A stretch of 64,000 nt of DNA from an uncultured Clostridia bacterium (GCA_944383885.1 CALWRF010000001.1:1-64000), one strand, 5' to 3'. Positions 5,357-14,546 are shown, counted from the stretch's first letter. Program-made: numbers and translations. Notes: generated by a model not told the origin, from the sequence alone.

Positions 5357-7936
5357 ATGAAAAAGAAATTCGATATTACGGGAATGAGTTGCAGTGCGTG
5401 CAGCGCTCATGTTGAAAAAAGCGTAAGCAAGGTAAACGGAGTTAAAAACGTAAACGTAAATCTTTTGCAAAATTCAATGACTGTTGAATACGACGAAGGT
5501 GTTACAGGTGTTGACGATATTATTAAGGCGGTTGAAAGCGGCGGCTACGGCGCGAGCCTTGCAGGAGAGAAAAAAACGGAAGAATCAAAAGCCAATATTG
5601 CCGATGAGGAAGTAAAAAACACTAAATTCAGGATAAAAGTATCTTTTTTATTTTTAATCCCGCTTTTTTACATCGCCATGGGTCACATGCTGGGGGCGCC
5701 GCTGCCGGGTATACTTGCAGACCATGAAAATGTAATGGTATACGCCCTGACACAGCTTTTCCTTACAATTCCCATTATGATTGTAAACAAAAAATATTTT
5801 ATAAACGGTTTTAAAAGCCTTTTTAATTTAGCGCCCAACATGGATACGCTTGTTGCCATAGGCTCAGGGGCGTCGTTTTTATACAGTGTAATTTCTATGT
5901 ATAAAATGGGTTATTATCTGGGGCATGGGAATATGGCGGCAGCACATAATGAAATGATGGAGCTGTATTTTGAGTCGGCTGCAATGATACTTACGCTTAT
6001 TACATTAGGCAAGTTTTTTGAAGCGCGCTCAAAGGGCAGAACAAGTGAAGCCGTAAACAAACTCCTTAATTTAGCGCCTAAAAAAGCAATAGTTATAAGA
6101 AACGGCGTTGAAACAGAAATTGACACAAGCAATATTGTTGTTGGCGACATAGTGCTTGTTAAGCCGGGAAGCTCCATACCGGCTGACGGTGTTGTTATCG
6201 AAGGTTCGTCGTTTGTTGATGAGTCAGCAATTACGGGAGAGAGCATACCTGTAGAGAAAAAAGCAGGAGACAGAGCCGTATGCGCCACAATCAACAAAAA
6301 CGGCAGTTTCAAATTTAAAGCCGATAAGGTAGGGGAAGATACTACATTAGCGCAGATTGTTCATTTAGTAGAAGAAGCCGGAGGCTCAAAAGCGCCTATA
6401 GCAAAACTTGCGGACAAAGTGGCTGGTGTGTTTGTTCCGGTTGTTATATGCATAGCGGTTGTTTCTGCCATAATTTGGCTTATAACAGGCGCTGGGGCTA
6501 ACTTTGCATTTTCAATAGGCATAGCGGTGCTTGTAATTTCATGCCCGTGCGCTCTTGGGCTTGCCACGCCTACTGCAATTATGGTAGGAACGGGAAAAGG
6601 CGCTGAAAACGGCATACTCGTAAAATCAGCCGAAAGCCTTGAAACAGCCCATACTATAAATACTGTTGTTTTGGACAAAACAGGTACGGTTACAGAAGGG
6701 CACCCTAAGGTAACAGACATTGTTTTATTCGGGAAAATAAGCGAAAGCGAATTTTTAAAGATAGCGTATTCTGCTGAAAAGACATCGGAACACCCGGTTT
6801 CAGAAGCTATAGTACAAAAGGCGGAAGAAGAAAATATTTCTTCTTATGACGTAAGCGGCTTTGAGTCTGTTTCAGGCCGCGGAGTAAAATGCACTGTTAA
6901 CTCAATTAATGTGCTTGCCGGAAATGCTGCCATGATGAACGAAAACAATATTGATATATCAAAAGCTGAAAACACGGCAAAAGAGCTTTCTTCAAAGGGC
7001 AAAACTCCGCTGTACTTTGCTTTTAACGGCAGTATAGAAGGTATTATAGCTGTAGCCGATGTTGTTAAAAAAACCAGCGCAGCGGCTGTTAAGGAATTCA
7101 AAAAAATGGGCATTGATGTTATAATGCTTACAGGCGACAACAAGCTGGCAGCAAAAGCTATAGCCGATGAGGTTGGAATTGATAATGTAATAAGCGAAGT
7201 GCTGCCTAAAGACAAGGAAGAAAAGGTAAGACTTCTTCAGGAAAAAGGAAAGAAAGTAGCTATGATAGGTGACGGCATAAACGACGCCCCGGCTCTTGTA
7301 CGTGCGGATACGGGCATAGCTATAGGCGCCGGAACTGATATTGCCATTGAGTCGGCTGATATTGTACTTGTAAAAAATGATTTAATGGACGCTGTAGGCG
7401 CTATTCAGCTCAGCAAGGCAACTATAAGGAATATTAAGGAAAACCTGTTCTGGGCTTTTATATACAATATTATAGGCATACCTTTTGCCGCAGGAGTGTT
7501 TTATCCTTTTACGGGAATTAAGCTTAACCCAATGATAGGTGCTGCGGCGATGAGTTTAAGTTCAGTATTTGTTGTTTCAAACGCTTTAAGGTTAAGGAAG
7601 TTTAAACCGTCTTTTGCTAAAAATATCAAAAAAGACGCTGAAATAAAAAATGAAACAGCGGAGTGCCCTATAGGCTGTGCCGTAAACAAAAACAATAATG
7701 AAACCAATGACGCTAAGGAGGAATTTAAAATGGAAAAGAAAATTATGATTGAAGGCATGATGTGCCAGCACTGCTCAGGAACAGTTGAAAAAGCTCTTAA
7801 CGCTATAGAAGGCGTAAGCGCGAAAGTTGACCTTGAAGGTAAATGCGCTTATGTAACACTTAATAAAGACGTAGATGATAAAACACTTACAGACGCTGTT
7901 ACAGAGGCTGGATACGAAGTAAAAGGTATAGAGTAA
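5357..7936 (+). CDS. copA: Copper-exporting P1B-type ATPase with N- and C-terminal metal-binding domains
   Basis: An 859-residue membrane pump that expels Cu(I) using ATP. Order: an HMA domain (GMSCSACSAHVE, residues 9-20), the membrane helices, actuator TGES near 292, the metal-binding CPC in a membrane helix near 395, phosphorylation site DKTGT near 440, HP near 478, GDGINDAP near 638, and the Cu-ATPase MSLSSVFVVSNALRL signature in the last helix. A polar linker then leads to a second HMA domain (GMMCQHCSGTVEKA) in the last 68 residues, which is unusual and resembles a fused CopZ chaperone. A ribosome binding site with an in-frame ATG lies inside the gene at that junction. The stop codon overlaps the csoR start. 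Confidence 0.96.
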   Translation: MKKKFDITGMSCSACSAHVEKSVSKVNGVKNVNVNLLQNSMTVEYDEGVTGVDDIIKAVESGGYGASLAGEKKTEESKANIADEEVKNTKFRIKVSFLFLIPLFYIAMGHMLGAPLPGILADHENVMVYALTQLFLTIPIMIVNKKYFINGFKSLFNLAPNMDTLVAIGSGASFLYSVISMYKMGYYLGHGNMAAAHNEMMELYFESAAMILTLITLGKFFEARSKGRTSEAVNKLLNLAPKKAIVIRNGVETEIDTSNIVVGDIVLVKPGSSIPADGVVIEGSSFVDESAITGESIPVEKKAGDRAVCATINKNGSFKFKADKVGEDTTLAQIVHLVEEAGGSKAPIAKLADKVAGVFVPVVICIAVVSAIIWLITGAGANFAFSIGIAVLVISCPCALGLATPTAIMVGTGKGAENGILVKSAESLETAHTINTVVLDKTGTVTEGHPKVTDIVLFGKISESEFLKIAYSAEKTSEHPVSEAIVQKAEEENISSYDVSGFESVSGRGVKCTVNSINVLAGNAAMMNENNIDISKAENTAKELSSKGKTPLYFAFNGSIEGIIAVADVVKKTSAAAVKEFKKMGIDVIMLTGDNKLAAKAIADEVGIDNVISEVLPKDKEEKVRLLQEKGKKVAMIGDGINDAPALVRADTGIAIGAGTDIAIESADIVLVKNDLMDAVGAIQLSKATIRNIKENLFWAFIYNIIGIPFAAGVFYPFTGIKLNPMIGAAAMSLSSVFVVSNALRLRKFKPSFAKNIKKDAEIKNETAECPIGCAVNKNNNETNDAKEEFKMEKKIMIEGMMCQHCSGTVEKALNAIEGVSAKVDLEGKCAYVTLNKDVDDKTLTDAVTEAGYEVKGIE
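7730..7936 (+). CDS. copZ: Probable nested copper chaperone made from an internal start in copA
   Basis: The last 68 codons of copA form a complete HMA domain (beta-alpha-beta-beta-alpha-beta) with the Cu(I)-binding motif GMMCQHC. In-frame with copA, the ATG at 7730 is preceded by AAGGAGG at 7715-7721 with an 8-bp spacer, as good as any site in the window. The sequence therefore predicts two products: the full pump with a tethered chaperone domain, and a free CopZ-like protein of 68 residues. The presence of the site is direct observation; its use is inferred. The alternative is a relic of a recent copA-copZ gene fusion whose old initiation site has not yet decayed. Confidence 0.65.
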   Translation: MEKKIMIEGMMCQHCSGTVEKALNAIEGVSAKVDLEGKCAYVTLNKDVDDKTLTDAVTEAGYEVKGIE

Positions 7937-8199
7937 TGAAAGCTGACCATGAAAAAGTATGCCGCCTTTTAAAAACAGCCAGAGGGCAGATAGACGGCAT
8001 ACTTAAAATGATTGATGACGACAGGTATTGTGTTGACATATCAAATCAGGTTTTGGCAACAGAAGCCATACTAAAAAAAGTAAACCGGGAAATTTTGAAA
8101 GCCCACATGAAGTGCTGTGTAAAAGACGCATTTGAAGCAGGAAATGAAGATGAAAAAGTTAACGAGTTAATTGACCTTATAGAAAAAATGTCGAAATAG
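7936..8199 (+). CDS. csoR: Copper-sensing transcriptional repressor CsoR
   Basis: An 87-residue all-helical repressor of the CsoR/RcnR family. The Cu(I) ligand set is present: Cys32 (RYCVDI), His57 and Cys61 (AHMKCC), matching the C-H-C arrangement of true copper sensors. The ATG overlaps the copA TAA by one base, so translation is coupled. The likely operator is the GC-centred palindrome at the operon promoter. Binding Cu(I) releases DNA and allows copA expression. No terminator is obvious before the hup promoter. Confidence 0.93.
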   Translation: MKADHEKVCRLLKTARGQIDGILKMIDDDRYCVDISNQVLATEAILKKVNREILKAHMKCCVKDAFEAGNEDEKVNELIDLIEKMSK

Positions 8200-8260
8200 A
8201 AAGTTTTTAGCACTTGCCAAACAGCTTTGCCAAAAAAAACGATTAAATGCTTAGTTTTTC

Positions 8261-8289
8261 TTGACAAACGGGCAATAAAATATTATAAA
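8261..8289 (+). promoter_or_regulatory. Promoter P1 of hup
   Basis: TTGACA (8261-8266), 17 bp, TATAAA (8284-8289). It would give a leader of about 140 nt before hup, containing a small stem-loop (ttgaat..attcaa). Confidence 0.75.
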
Positions 8290-8383
8290 TATTAAAGACA
8301 CTATAATTCCTAAAGGGATATGGTAACTTGACTGAAGTTGTTAAGTGCGCGTAGGTTAGTTTGAATGTAAATTCAATCTGCTT

Positions 8384-8411
8384 TTGACACGCAGAAATAG
8401 CGGTCTATTAT
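8384..8411 (+). promoter_or_regulatory. Candidate promoter P2 of hup
   Basis: TTGACA (8384-8389), 16 bp, TATTAT (8406-8411), placing a start about 17 bp before the hup ATG. That overlaps or lies very near the ribosome binding site, so this may be weak or fortuitous. Confidence 0.4.
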
Positions 8412-8434
8412 TTTTATAAGGAGGAAGTTCGTTA

Positions 8435-8710
8435 ATGAATAAATCAGAATTGATTGCTGCTGTAGTAGAGAAAACAGAGCTCAGTAAGAAAGATGCGGAA
8501 AAAGCACTTAAAGCTTTTGAGGATGTTATTACAGAGGAACTTAAAAAAGGTGAGAAGGTTCAGCTTGTAGGCTTTGGCACATTTGAGGTTACAGAAAGAG
8601 CTGAAAGAATGGGCAGAAACCCTAAAACAAAAGAAACTATGGTTATTGCAGCTTCTAAAGCACCTAAGTTTAAAGCAGGCAAAGCCCTTAAAGACGCTGT
8701 AAACGAATAA
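8435..8710 (+). CDS. hup: HU family DNA-binding protein
   Basis: A 91-residue nucleoid protein that bends and compacts DNA as a homodimer. It has the HU pattern [10 protein letters not shown]..., the dimer core [11 protein letters not shown], and the DNA-wrapping arm [12 protein letters not shown] followed by [21 protein letters not shown] precedes the ATG by 9 bp. It has its own consensus promoter, a long leader and a strong terminator, as expected of a highly expressed gene. The next gene, rqcP, is the usual neighbour in Firmicutes. Confidence 0.97.
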   Translation: MNKSELIAAVVEKTELSKKDAEKALKAFEDVITEELKKGEKVQLVGFGTFEVTERAERMGRNPKTKETMVIAASKAPKFKAGKALKDAVNE

Positions 8711-8721
8711 TTAATATCTTC

Positions 8722-8748
8722 GGTCCGCAATAAAGCGGACCTTTTTTT
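8722..8748 (+). terminator. Intrinsic terminator between hup and rqcP
   Basis: Perfect 7-bp stem ggtccgc against gcggacc followed by seven T residues. The rqcP ribosome binding site begins 3 bp later, so rqcP expression probably relies on read-through. Confidence 0.92.
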
Positions 8749-8762
8749 GTAGGAGGCATAAA

Positions 8763-9005
8763 ATGCGGCTTGATAAATATTTAAAGGTTTCAAGGATAAT
8801 AAAAAGAAGAACAATAGCAAACGAGGCATGTGATGCCGGCAGAGTAACTGTTAACGGCAAGGTCGCAAAGGCGTCGGTTGATGTAAAAGTAAATGATTTA
8901 ATAGAAATACGCTTTGGCAGCAATACAACAAAAGTCAGAGTTTTAAGCCTTAACGAGAACCCGCGCAAGGAAGAAGCTTCTTTAATGTATAAAAGCGAGG
9001 AGTAA
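8763..9005 (+). CDS. rqcP: S4-domain RNA-binding protein, RqcP (YabO) type
   Basis: An 80-residue protein consisting of one S4 RNA-binding domain ([17 protein letters not shown]..., [24 protein letters not shown]). RqcP/YabO proteins bind the large ribosomal subunit with RqcH and help add alanine tails to stalled nascent chains. Size and position after hup match the Firmicutes rqcP rather than the longer Hsp15. AGGAGG lies 6 bp upstream of the ATG. In many relatives yabP, yabQ and divIC follow directly; here those genes are 15 kb away at 24460. Confidence 0.88.
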   Translation: MRLDKYLKVSRIIKRRTIANEACDAGRVTVNGKVAKASVDVKVNDLIEIRFGSNTTKVRVLSLNENPRKEEASLMYKSEE

Positions 9006-9008
9006 ATA

Positions 9009-9347
9009 TTGGCTAAGTTTGAAAAAACATTCACGGGTAATTTTTCCAAAACTCTTGAAGCAATAGAAAAATCTGTTTTGGAAGGTTTTATAGGCGACCC
9101 AAGGGTTATAGATAAAAAAGAAATGTCTTTTGGAAATACAAAAGCCTGTCTTGTAATTTATGACAGCTATTTCTTCCGCTGTTCAAACAGGGTAACCCTT
9201 ACTGTTTTTGTTACTGAGGAAAAGGGCAGTATAACTGTTTATGCTGTTGGCTCAGGCGGCGGCAGGAGCGTTTATAATGAAATGAGCTGGGGAGCCGAGA
9301 AAAAGTTTGTATCAGCAGTTGAAAAGGCTTTAGATAAAATAATATAA
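9009..9347 (+). CDS. Small conserved protein, DUF6054-like
   Basis: A 112-residue soluble protein starting with TTG at 9009, 3 bp after rqcP, so co-transcribed. It has alternating strands (ACLVIYDSYFFR, RVTLTVFVTEEKGSITVYAVGSGGG) and a final helix (AEKKFVSAVEKALDKI). The overall look is a small alpha/beta protein similar to the DUF6054 family of Firmicutes; that assignment is from memory of the pattern and is tentative. No catalytic motif is visible. The ribosome binding site is weak, suggesting coupling to rqcP. Confidence 0.75.
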   Translation: MAKFEKTFTGNFSKTLEAIEKSVLEGFIGDPRVIDKKEMSFGNTKACLVIYDSYFFRCSNRVTLTVFVTEEKGSITVYAVGSGGGRSVYNEMSWGAEKKFVSAVEKALDKII

Positions 9348-9375
9348 AAAATCCACACATTATGTGTGGATTTTT
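9346..9375. terminator. Bidirectional terminator between the rqcP operon and pncB
   Basis: Perfect stem aaaaatccacaca against tgtgtggattttt; T-rich on both strands. It serves the rightward genes before it and the leftward pncB ending at 9394. Confidence 0.92.
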
Positions 9376-9393
9376 CTGCTCTTATTTAATTAA

Positions 9394-10842
9394 TTATTTT
9401 AATTCTCTTATCATTTTTTCCCTAAGAAGATAGAGTGTTTCAGAAAGGTCAACAGGCACTTCATGCGGATTTTGAAGCCTTCTGTGTTCTTCCCAAAGTG
9501 TATCCAGTTCTTTTTGAGCGTACGCCTTTATTTCCATAGTAGAAGGTGATGTGTAAACACATTTTCCATCTATAAATACCGGCACAAGAAGCTCTCTTAA
9601 TGTGTATTCTCCCGGATTTAATGTCATTGTTTTCCATGTGGCGTTATGGTCAAAAAGCGTGAGAGTCATATCTTCGCTGTAGCTTTCGCTTTCAAGGGCT
9701 ATAAGGTCGGCTTTAATTTTGCCCGTTTGTTTATCGTAAACCCTTATGGCTTTTTTAATGCCCGGAAGAGTTACTTTTGAAGGATTATTTGAAAGTTTAA
9801 TTTTAGGTATAAAATTGCCGTTAGAGTCTGTTTCAGCGGCAAGCTTGTATACTCCGCCGAATGAAGGGCAGTCATCTGATGTTATAAGCCTTGTGCCAAC
9901 ACCCCATGTGCCTATTTTGGCGCCCTGTAATTTAAGACTGGCTATAAGATTTTCATCAAGGTCGCTTGAAGCGCTTATAACAGCGTCTTTAAATCCGGCT
10001 TCATCCAGCATTTTACGTGCTTTTTTGGAAAGGTATGCAAGGTCGCCGCTGTCAAGGCGTATGCCGTAATGTTTAAGCTCAACGCCTTTTTCACGCATTT
10101 CGGTAAAGCATTTTATAGCATCCGGAACGCCTTGCGTAAGAGTGTTGTATGTGTCAACAAGAAGAGTGCAGTCGTTAGGAAACTTTGCGGCATAAGCTCT
10201 GAAAGCTTCTATCTCAGAAGGAAAGCTCATAACCCAGCTGTGGGCATGTGTGCCTTTTACCGGTATGTCAAAAAGCTTTCCGGCAAGTACATTGCTTGTG
10301 CCTGCGCAGCCGCCTATAACGGCAGCTCTTGCGCCTAATGTACCTGCGTCAGGACCTTGGGCGCGCCTTAAACCAAATTCAAGTATAGGGTCGCCCTGGG
10401 CTGCCCAAACAACCCTTGAGGCTTTTGTAGCTATAAGGCTTTGGTGGTTGATTATGTTTAATAATGCTGTTTCTACAAGCTGTGCCTGCATAATAGGCGC
10501 TTTTATCCTTAATAAAGGCTCCATGGGAAATACAACCGTGCCTTCAGGTATGGCGTAAATTTCACCTGTAAATTTAAAGCCTTTAAGGTAATCTAAAAAG
10601 TCAGCGCTAAAGGTATTAAGACTTTTAAGGTATTCAATATCGTCCTGAGAAAAATGCAGATTTTCGATATACTCAATAACCTGCTGAAGTCCAGCTGTTA
10701 TAGCGTAGCCGCTTTTTGACGGATTATTTCTGAAAAAAAGGTCGAAAACAGCCGTTTTTCCTTCTTGCGACGTTTTGTGGTAGCCCTGCATCATTGTAAG
10801 CTCGTAAAAATCCGTGAGCAGGGACAGGTCTGTTCTGTACAT
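9394..10842 (-). CDS. pncB: Nicotinate phosphoribosyltransferase
   Basis: A 482-residue cytosolic enzyme that joins nicotinate and PRPP, with ATP hydrolysis, to nicotinate mononucleotide in the NAD salvage (Preiss-Handler) pathway. Family features are MYRTDLSLLTDFYELTMMQG at the N-terminus, FGLRRAQGPD, GTHAHSW near residue 200, and LVDTYNT near 230. Length matches the long Firmicutes form. GGAAG lies upstream of the ATG. It stands alone between terminators, divergent from the ileS T-box, with about 210 bp between them. Confidence 0.95.
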   Translation of the reverse strand: MYRTDLSLLTDFYELTMMQGYHKTSQEGKTAVFDLFFRNNPSKSGYAITAGLQQVIEYIENLHFSQDDIEYLKSLNTFSADFLDYLKGFKFTGEIYAIPEGTVVFPMEPLLRIKAPIMQAQLVETALLNIINHQSLIATKASRVVWAAQGDPILEFGLRRAQGPDAGTLGARAAVIGGCAGTSNVLAGKLFDIPVKGTHAHSWVMSFPSEIEAFRAYAAKFPNDCTLLVDTYNTLTQGVPDAIKCFTEMREKGVELKHYGIRLDSGDLAYLSKKARKMLDEAGFKDAVISASSDLDENLIASLKLQGAKIGTWGVGTRLITSDDCPSFGGVYKLAAETDSNGNFIPKIKLSNNPSKVTLPGIKKAIRVYDKQTGKIKADLIALESESYSEDMTLTLFDHNATWKTMTLNPGEYTLRELLVPVFIDGKCVYTSPSTMEIKAYAQKELDTLWEEHRRLQNPHEVPVDLSETLYLLREKMIRELK

Positions 10843-11053
10843 TTTATTTACTTCCTTTCAGCCGTATATAACATATTTTGGCTATTATTTTTTATAAATA
10901 AGCGCCATAGTAATAAAAATATTAATAATGGATTTATTTTAAAGCGCTGATTAACTAAAAATTATACATCTATTTTACATGGATTACAATAAATTTGTAT
11001 GTATACATTCTTTTTAATTGGAAATGATGTATATAAAGCATTAAAAAAAGTGC

Positions 11054-11082
11054 TTTACAAAATAATTTTTATAATATATAAT
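11054..11082 (+). promoter_or_regulatory. Promoter of the ileS T-box transcript
   Basis: TTTACA (11054-11059), 17 bp, TATAAT (11077-11082), with the T-box leader beginning about 10 bp downstream. Confidence 0.75.
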
Positions 11083-11092
11083 ATTTACCGTT

Positions 11093-11360
11093 AAACACGG
11101 TGACGGGGACAGTAGGTCCCTCCAAAAGTCGAAGCGATTCGGGGATGGTGCAAGCCTGAAACAAGTAGGAGGAAACCGAATATCACCCCAAAGTGGCGGA
11201 AGTAAAAACTGTTTTTGCGGCAAGTAATTTCCGACGGCGATTTCCACGTTATAGGAAAGGCGCAGTGTTGGCTGTGCTTATTAAGTGAACGCCTTTGGCG
11301 TTAAATCAGGTGGTACCGCGGATAATCCGTCCTGTTATAATTTGCAGGACGGTTTTTTTT
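11093..11360 (+). promoter_or_regulatory. T-box riboswitch, isoleucine-specific
   Basis: The leader holds the GACGGGGACAGTAGG start typical of stem I, and an AGGAGGAAACCGAA segment running into a specifier loop with ATC (Ile) at 11182-11184. The invariant T-box AGGTGGTACCGCG is at 11308-11320. An intrinsic terminator follows (ccgtcctg 11327-11334, caggacgg 11345-11352, eight T). Uncharged tRNA-Ile would pair with ATC and the T-box to form the antiterminator and allow ileS transcription. The downstream gene agrees with the specifier. Confidence 0.96.
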
Positions 11361-11426
11361 ATTGTCTAAAGCACTTTTAACTAAGTTAATTTTTAATGGA
11401 CATATATTTTTTACGGAGGGAAAAAG

Positions 11427-14400
11427 ATGTATAACAAAGTTTCAACTAATCTCGACTTTGTTGAGAGAGAAAAAGAAGTCCTGAAATTTTGGAAAGACAA
11501 CGACATTTTTAAAAAGACATTTACTCAAAGGGAAGGCTGTCCAAAATGGACATTTTACGATGGTCCGCCTACGGCAAACGGCAGACCGCACATTGGTCAT
11601 GTTATTACAAGAAGTGTAAAGGATATTATATGCCGTTACCATGTAATGAAAGGCGAAGACGTTTTCCGCAAAGCCGGCTGGGATACACACGGGCTTCCTG
11701 TAGAGCTTGAGGTTGAGAAAATGCTTGGTCTTGACGGCAAGCCGCAGATAGAAGAATACGGTGTTGAGCCGTTTATTAAAAAATGCAAGGAAAGTGTTTG
11801 GAAATATCTTTCAGAATGGACGGAAATGAGCGACAGGCTTGGTTTCTGGGCTGATATGGAAAACCCATACATCACTTACCACAATAATTATATTGAGTCC
11901 GAATGGTGGGCATTAAAACAGATTTGGGACAAAGGTCTTCTTTACAAAGGTCATAAAATTGTGCCTTACTGCCCAAGATGCGGAACTGCACTTTCAAGCC
12001 ACGAGGTAGCGCAGGGATATAAAGATGTTAAGGAAACATCAGCAATTGCAAAGTTTAAATTAAGAGATGAAGACGCTTATGTTCTGGCATGGACAACAAC
12101 GCCTTGGACACTTCCTTCAAATGTTGGTCTTTGCATGAATCCTGCTGAGGATTACGTTAAGGTAAAAGCAAACGGCGAAACATATATTTTAGCGGAAGCT
12201 CTTGTTAAGAGCGTTCTTGGCGAGGATACGGAAGTTGAGGTTATTGAAAAGAAGAAAGGCGCTCAATACACAGGTTTAAGATATTATCCATTGTTCGACT
12301 TTATTGAAGATGACGAAACAGGATTTAAGGTTGTGGCAGACAATTATGTTACGCTTACAGAAGGTACAGGCGTTGTTCATATAGCTACCGCATTTGGTGA
12401 AGACGATGCCCGCGTAGGAAAAGACAACGGACTTCCTTTCCGCCAGTATGTAGATACACAGGGCAACTTTACAGAAGAAGTTAAGCCATGGGCAGGCGTA
12501 TTTGTAAAAGACGGCGACAAGATGGTTCTTGAGTATCTTAAAGAAAACGGAAGGCTTTTTGCCGCTATTCCTTTTGAGCACAGCTATCCTTTCTGCTGGA
12601 GATGCGATACGCCGCTTCTTTACTACGCAAGAGAAGAATGGTTTATTAAAATGACAGCCGTAAGAGACCAGCTTGTAGCAAACAACAGGTCAATTAACTG
12701 GCTGCCTGAAAACATTAAGGAAGGCCGTATGGGCAACTTCCTTGAAAACGTAATTGACTGGGGTCTTTCAAGAGAAAGATACTGGGGCACTCCGCTTCCT
12801 GTTTGGGAATGTGAATGCGGTCACAGACATGTTGTAGGAAGCATTGAGGAATTAAAGAGCATGTCAGATGACTGCCCAGATGAAATAGAGCTTCATAAAC
12901 CGTATATCGACAGAGTACACATTAAATGCCCGAAATGCGGAAAGCTTATGACAAGAGTACCTGAAGTTATTGACTGCTGGTTCGATTCAGGCGCTATGCC
13001 TTTTGCACAGTTCCACTATCCTTTTGAGAACAAAGAGCTGTTTAAGTCACGTTTCCCGGCTGACTACATTACAGAGGCTATTGACCAGACAAGAGGCTGG
13101 TTTTATTCACAGCTTGCCATATCAACTGTGCTTTTCGGACAGTCGGACTTTAAGAACTGCATAGTTATGGGGCATGTTCAAGATAAAAACGGCTTAAAGA
13201 TGAGCAAGCACAAAGGAAATGTTGTAAGCCCATGGGATATACTTGATAAACAAGGCTCAGATGCTATCCGCTGGTTCTTCTTTGTAAACAGTGCGCCATG
13301 GCTTCCTTGCCGTTTTGACGAGGAGCAGGTTAATGAAACGCAGAGAAAGTTCTTGGGCACACTTTGGAACACTTACGCGTTTTATGTGCTTTATGCCGAG
13401 ATTGACCAGTTTAACCCTATGGAGCACAAACTTGAGTATGACAAGCTTCCGGCTATAGACAAATGGATACTTTCAAAGCTTAACACGCTTATTAAGGAAA
13501 CAAGGGAAAATCTTGATAACTTCAGGATTACAGAGCCTGCAAGAGCGCTTAACAGTTTTGTAGACGAGTTAAGCAACTGGTATGTAAGAAGAAGCCGCGA
13601 AAGATTCTGGGCTAAAGGCATGGAACAGGACAAAATTAATGCCTATATGACTCTTTACACAGTACTTGTTACACTGGTAAAAGCAGCGGCGCCTTTTGTG
13701 CCTTATATGACAGAGGAAATATATCAGAACCTTGTAGTTAACTTTGATAAATCAGCTCTTGAAAGCGTTCATCTTACTTTCTATCCTGAGTGCGATGAAA
13801 GCATGATTGATAAAGAGCTTGAAAAGAATATGGATACTGTTCTTGAAATAGTAGTTAACGGCCGTGCCGCAAGAAATTCAGCCAACATCAAAAACCGCCA
13901 GCCTATAGGCGTTATGTACGTTAAATGCGCTGAGGAGCTTCCTAAAATGTATGTTGACATTATAGCCGATGAACTTAATGTTAAGGAAGTTAAATTTACA
14001 ACAAGCACAGACGGGCTTACAGGCTACAATATGAAGCCGCAGCTTAGGACTTTGGGACCTAAATACGGTAAGCTTCTTCCTAAGATTAAAGAATATCTTG
14101 CAAACGCCGACGGCAGTGAAATAGTGCCTAAGTTAAGAAACGGTGAAACAATAACATTTAATGTAGACGGTACGGAAGTAACGCTTGCAGAAAGCGATGT
14201 GCTTATTGAAGTAACAGAAAAGAGCGGATTTGTAACAGAGGCAGACTCTAAACTTGCCGTAGTGCTTGACACTAACCTTACACCGGAACTTATTGAAGAA
14301 GGTTTTGTAAGGGAAATAGTAAGCAAAGTGCAGACAATGCGTAAAGAAGCCGGATTTGAGGTTATGGACAGAATTCGTGTGGGCTGCAAAGGCAACGACA

Positions 14401-14546
14401 AGATTGCTGACATTATAACAAGAAACGAGGATTCTATTAAGAAAGATGTTCTTGCAAATGAATTCACAAGAAATACTGTAAGCGGATATGTTAAAGAATG
14501 GAATGTAAACGGCGAAACAGTAACCCTTTCTGTAGAAAAATTATAA
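11427..14546 (+). CDS. ileS: Isoleucyl-tRNA synthetase, probably type 2
   Basis: A 1039-residue class I synthetase that charges tRNA-Ile. The HIGH motif (GRPHIGHV, near residue 52) and the KMSKS-type motif (KMSKHKG, near 590) are present, as are zinc-binding pairs CPRCG near 181 and CPKCG near 499. The editing domain includes WTTTPWTLPSN. The length and KMSKHKGNV variant fit the type 2 (eukaryote-like) IleRS group, which tolerates mupirocin, rather than the about 920-residue type 1 enzyme; the type call is inference. The ATG follows ACGGAGGG, and expression is governed by the upstream T-box. Confidence 0.97.
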   Translation: MYNKVSTNLDFVEREKEVLKFWKDNDIFKKTFTQREGCPKWTFYDGPPTANGRPHIGHVITRSVKDIICRYHVMKGEDVFRKAGWDTHGLPVELEVEKMLGLDGKPQIEEYGVEPFIKKCKESVWKYLSEWTEMSDRLGFWADMENPYITYHNNYIESEWWALKQIWDKGLLYKGHKIVPYCPRCGTALSSHEVAQGYKDVKETSAIAKFKLRDEDAYVLAWTTTPWTLPSNVGLCMNPAEDYVKVKANGETYILAEALVKSVLGEDTEVEVIEKKKGAQYTGLRYYPLFDFIEDDETGFKVVADNYVTLTEGTGVVHIATAFGEDDARVGKDNGLPFRQYVDTQGNFTEEVKPWAGVFVKDGDKMVLEYLKENGRLFAAIPFEHSYPFCWRCDTPLLYYAREEWFIKMTAVRDQLVANNRSINWLPENIKEGRMGNFLENVIDWGLSRERYWGTPLPVWECECGHRHVVGSIEELKSMSDDCPDEIELHKPYIDRVHIKCPKCGKLMTRVPEVIDCWFDSGAMPFAQFHYPFENKELFKSRFPADYITEAIDQTRGWFYSQLAISTVLFGQSDFKNCIVMGHVQDKNGLKMSKHKGNVVSPWDILDKQGSDAIRWFFFVNSAPWLPCRFDEEQVNETQRKFLGTLWNTYAFYVLYAEIDQFNPMEHKLEYDKLPAIDKWILSKLNTLIKETRENLDNFRITEPARALNSFVDELSNWYVRRSRERFWAKGMEQDKINAYMTLYTVLVTLVKAAAPFVPYMTEEIYQNLVVNFDKSALESVHLTFYPECDESMIDKELEKNMDTVLEIVVNGRAARNSANIKNRQPIGVMYVKCAEELPKMYVDIIADELNVKEVKFTTSTDGLTGYNMKPQLRTLGPKYGKLLPKIKEYLANADGSEIVPKLRNGETITFNVDGTEVTLAESDVLIEVTEKSGFVTEADSKLAVVLDTNLTPELIEEGFVREIVSKVQTMRKEAGFEVMDRIRVGCKGNDKIADIITRNEDSIKKDVLANEFTRNTVSGYVKEWNVNGETVTLSVEKL

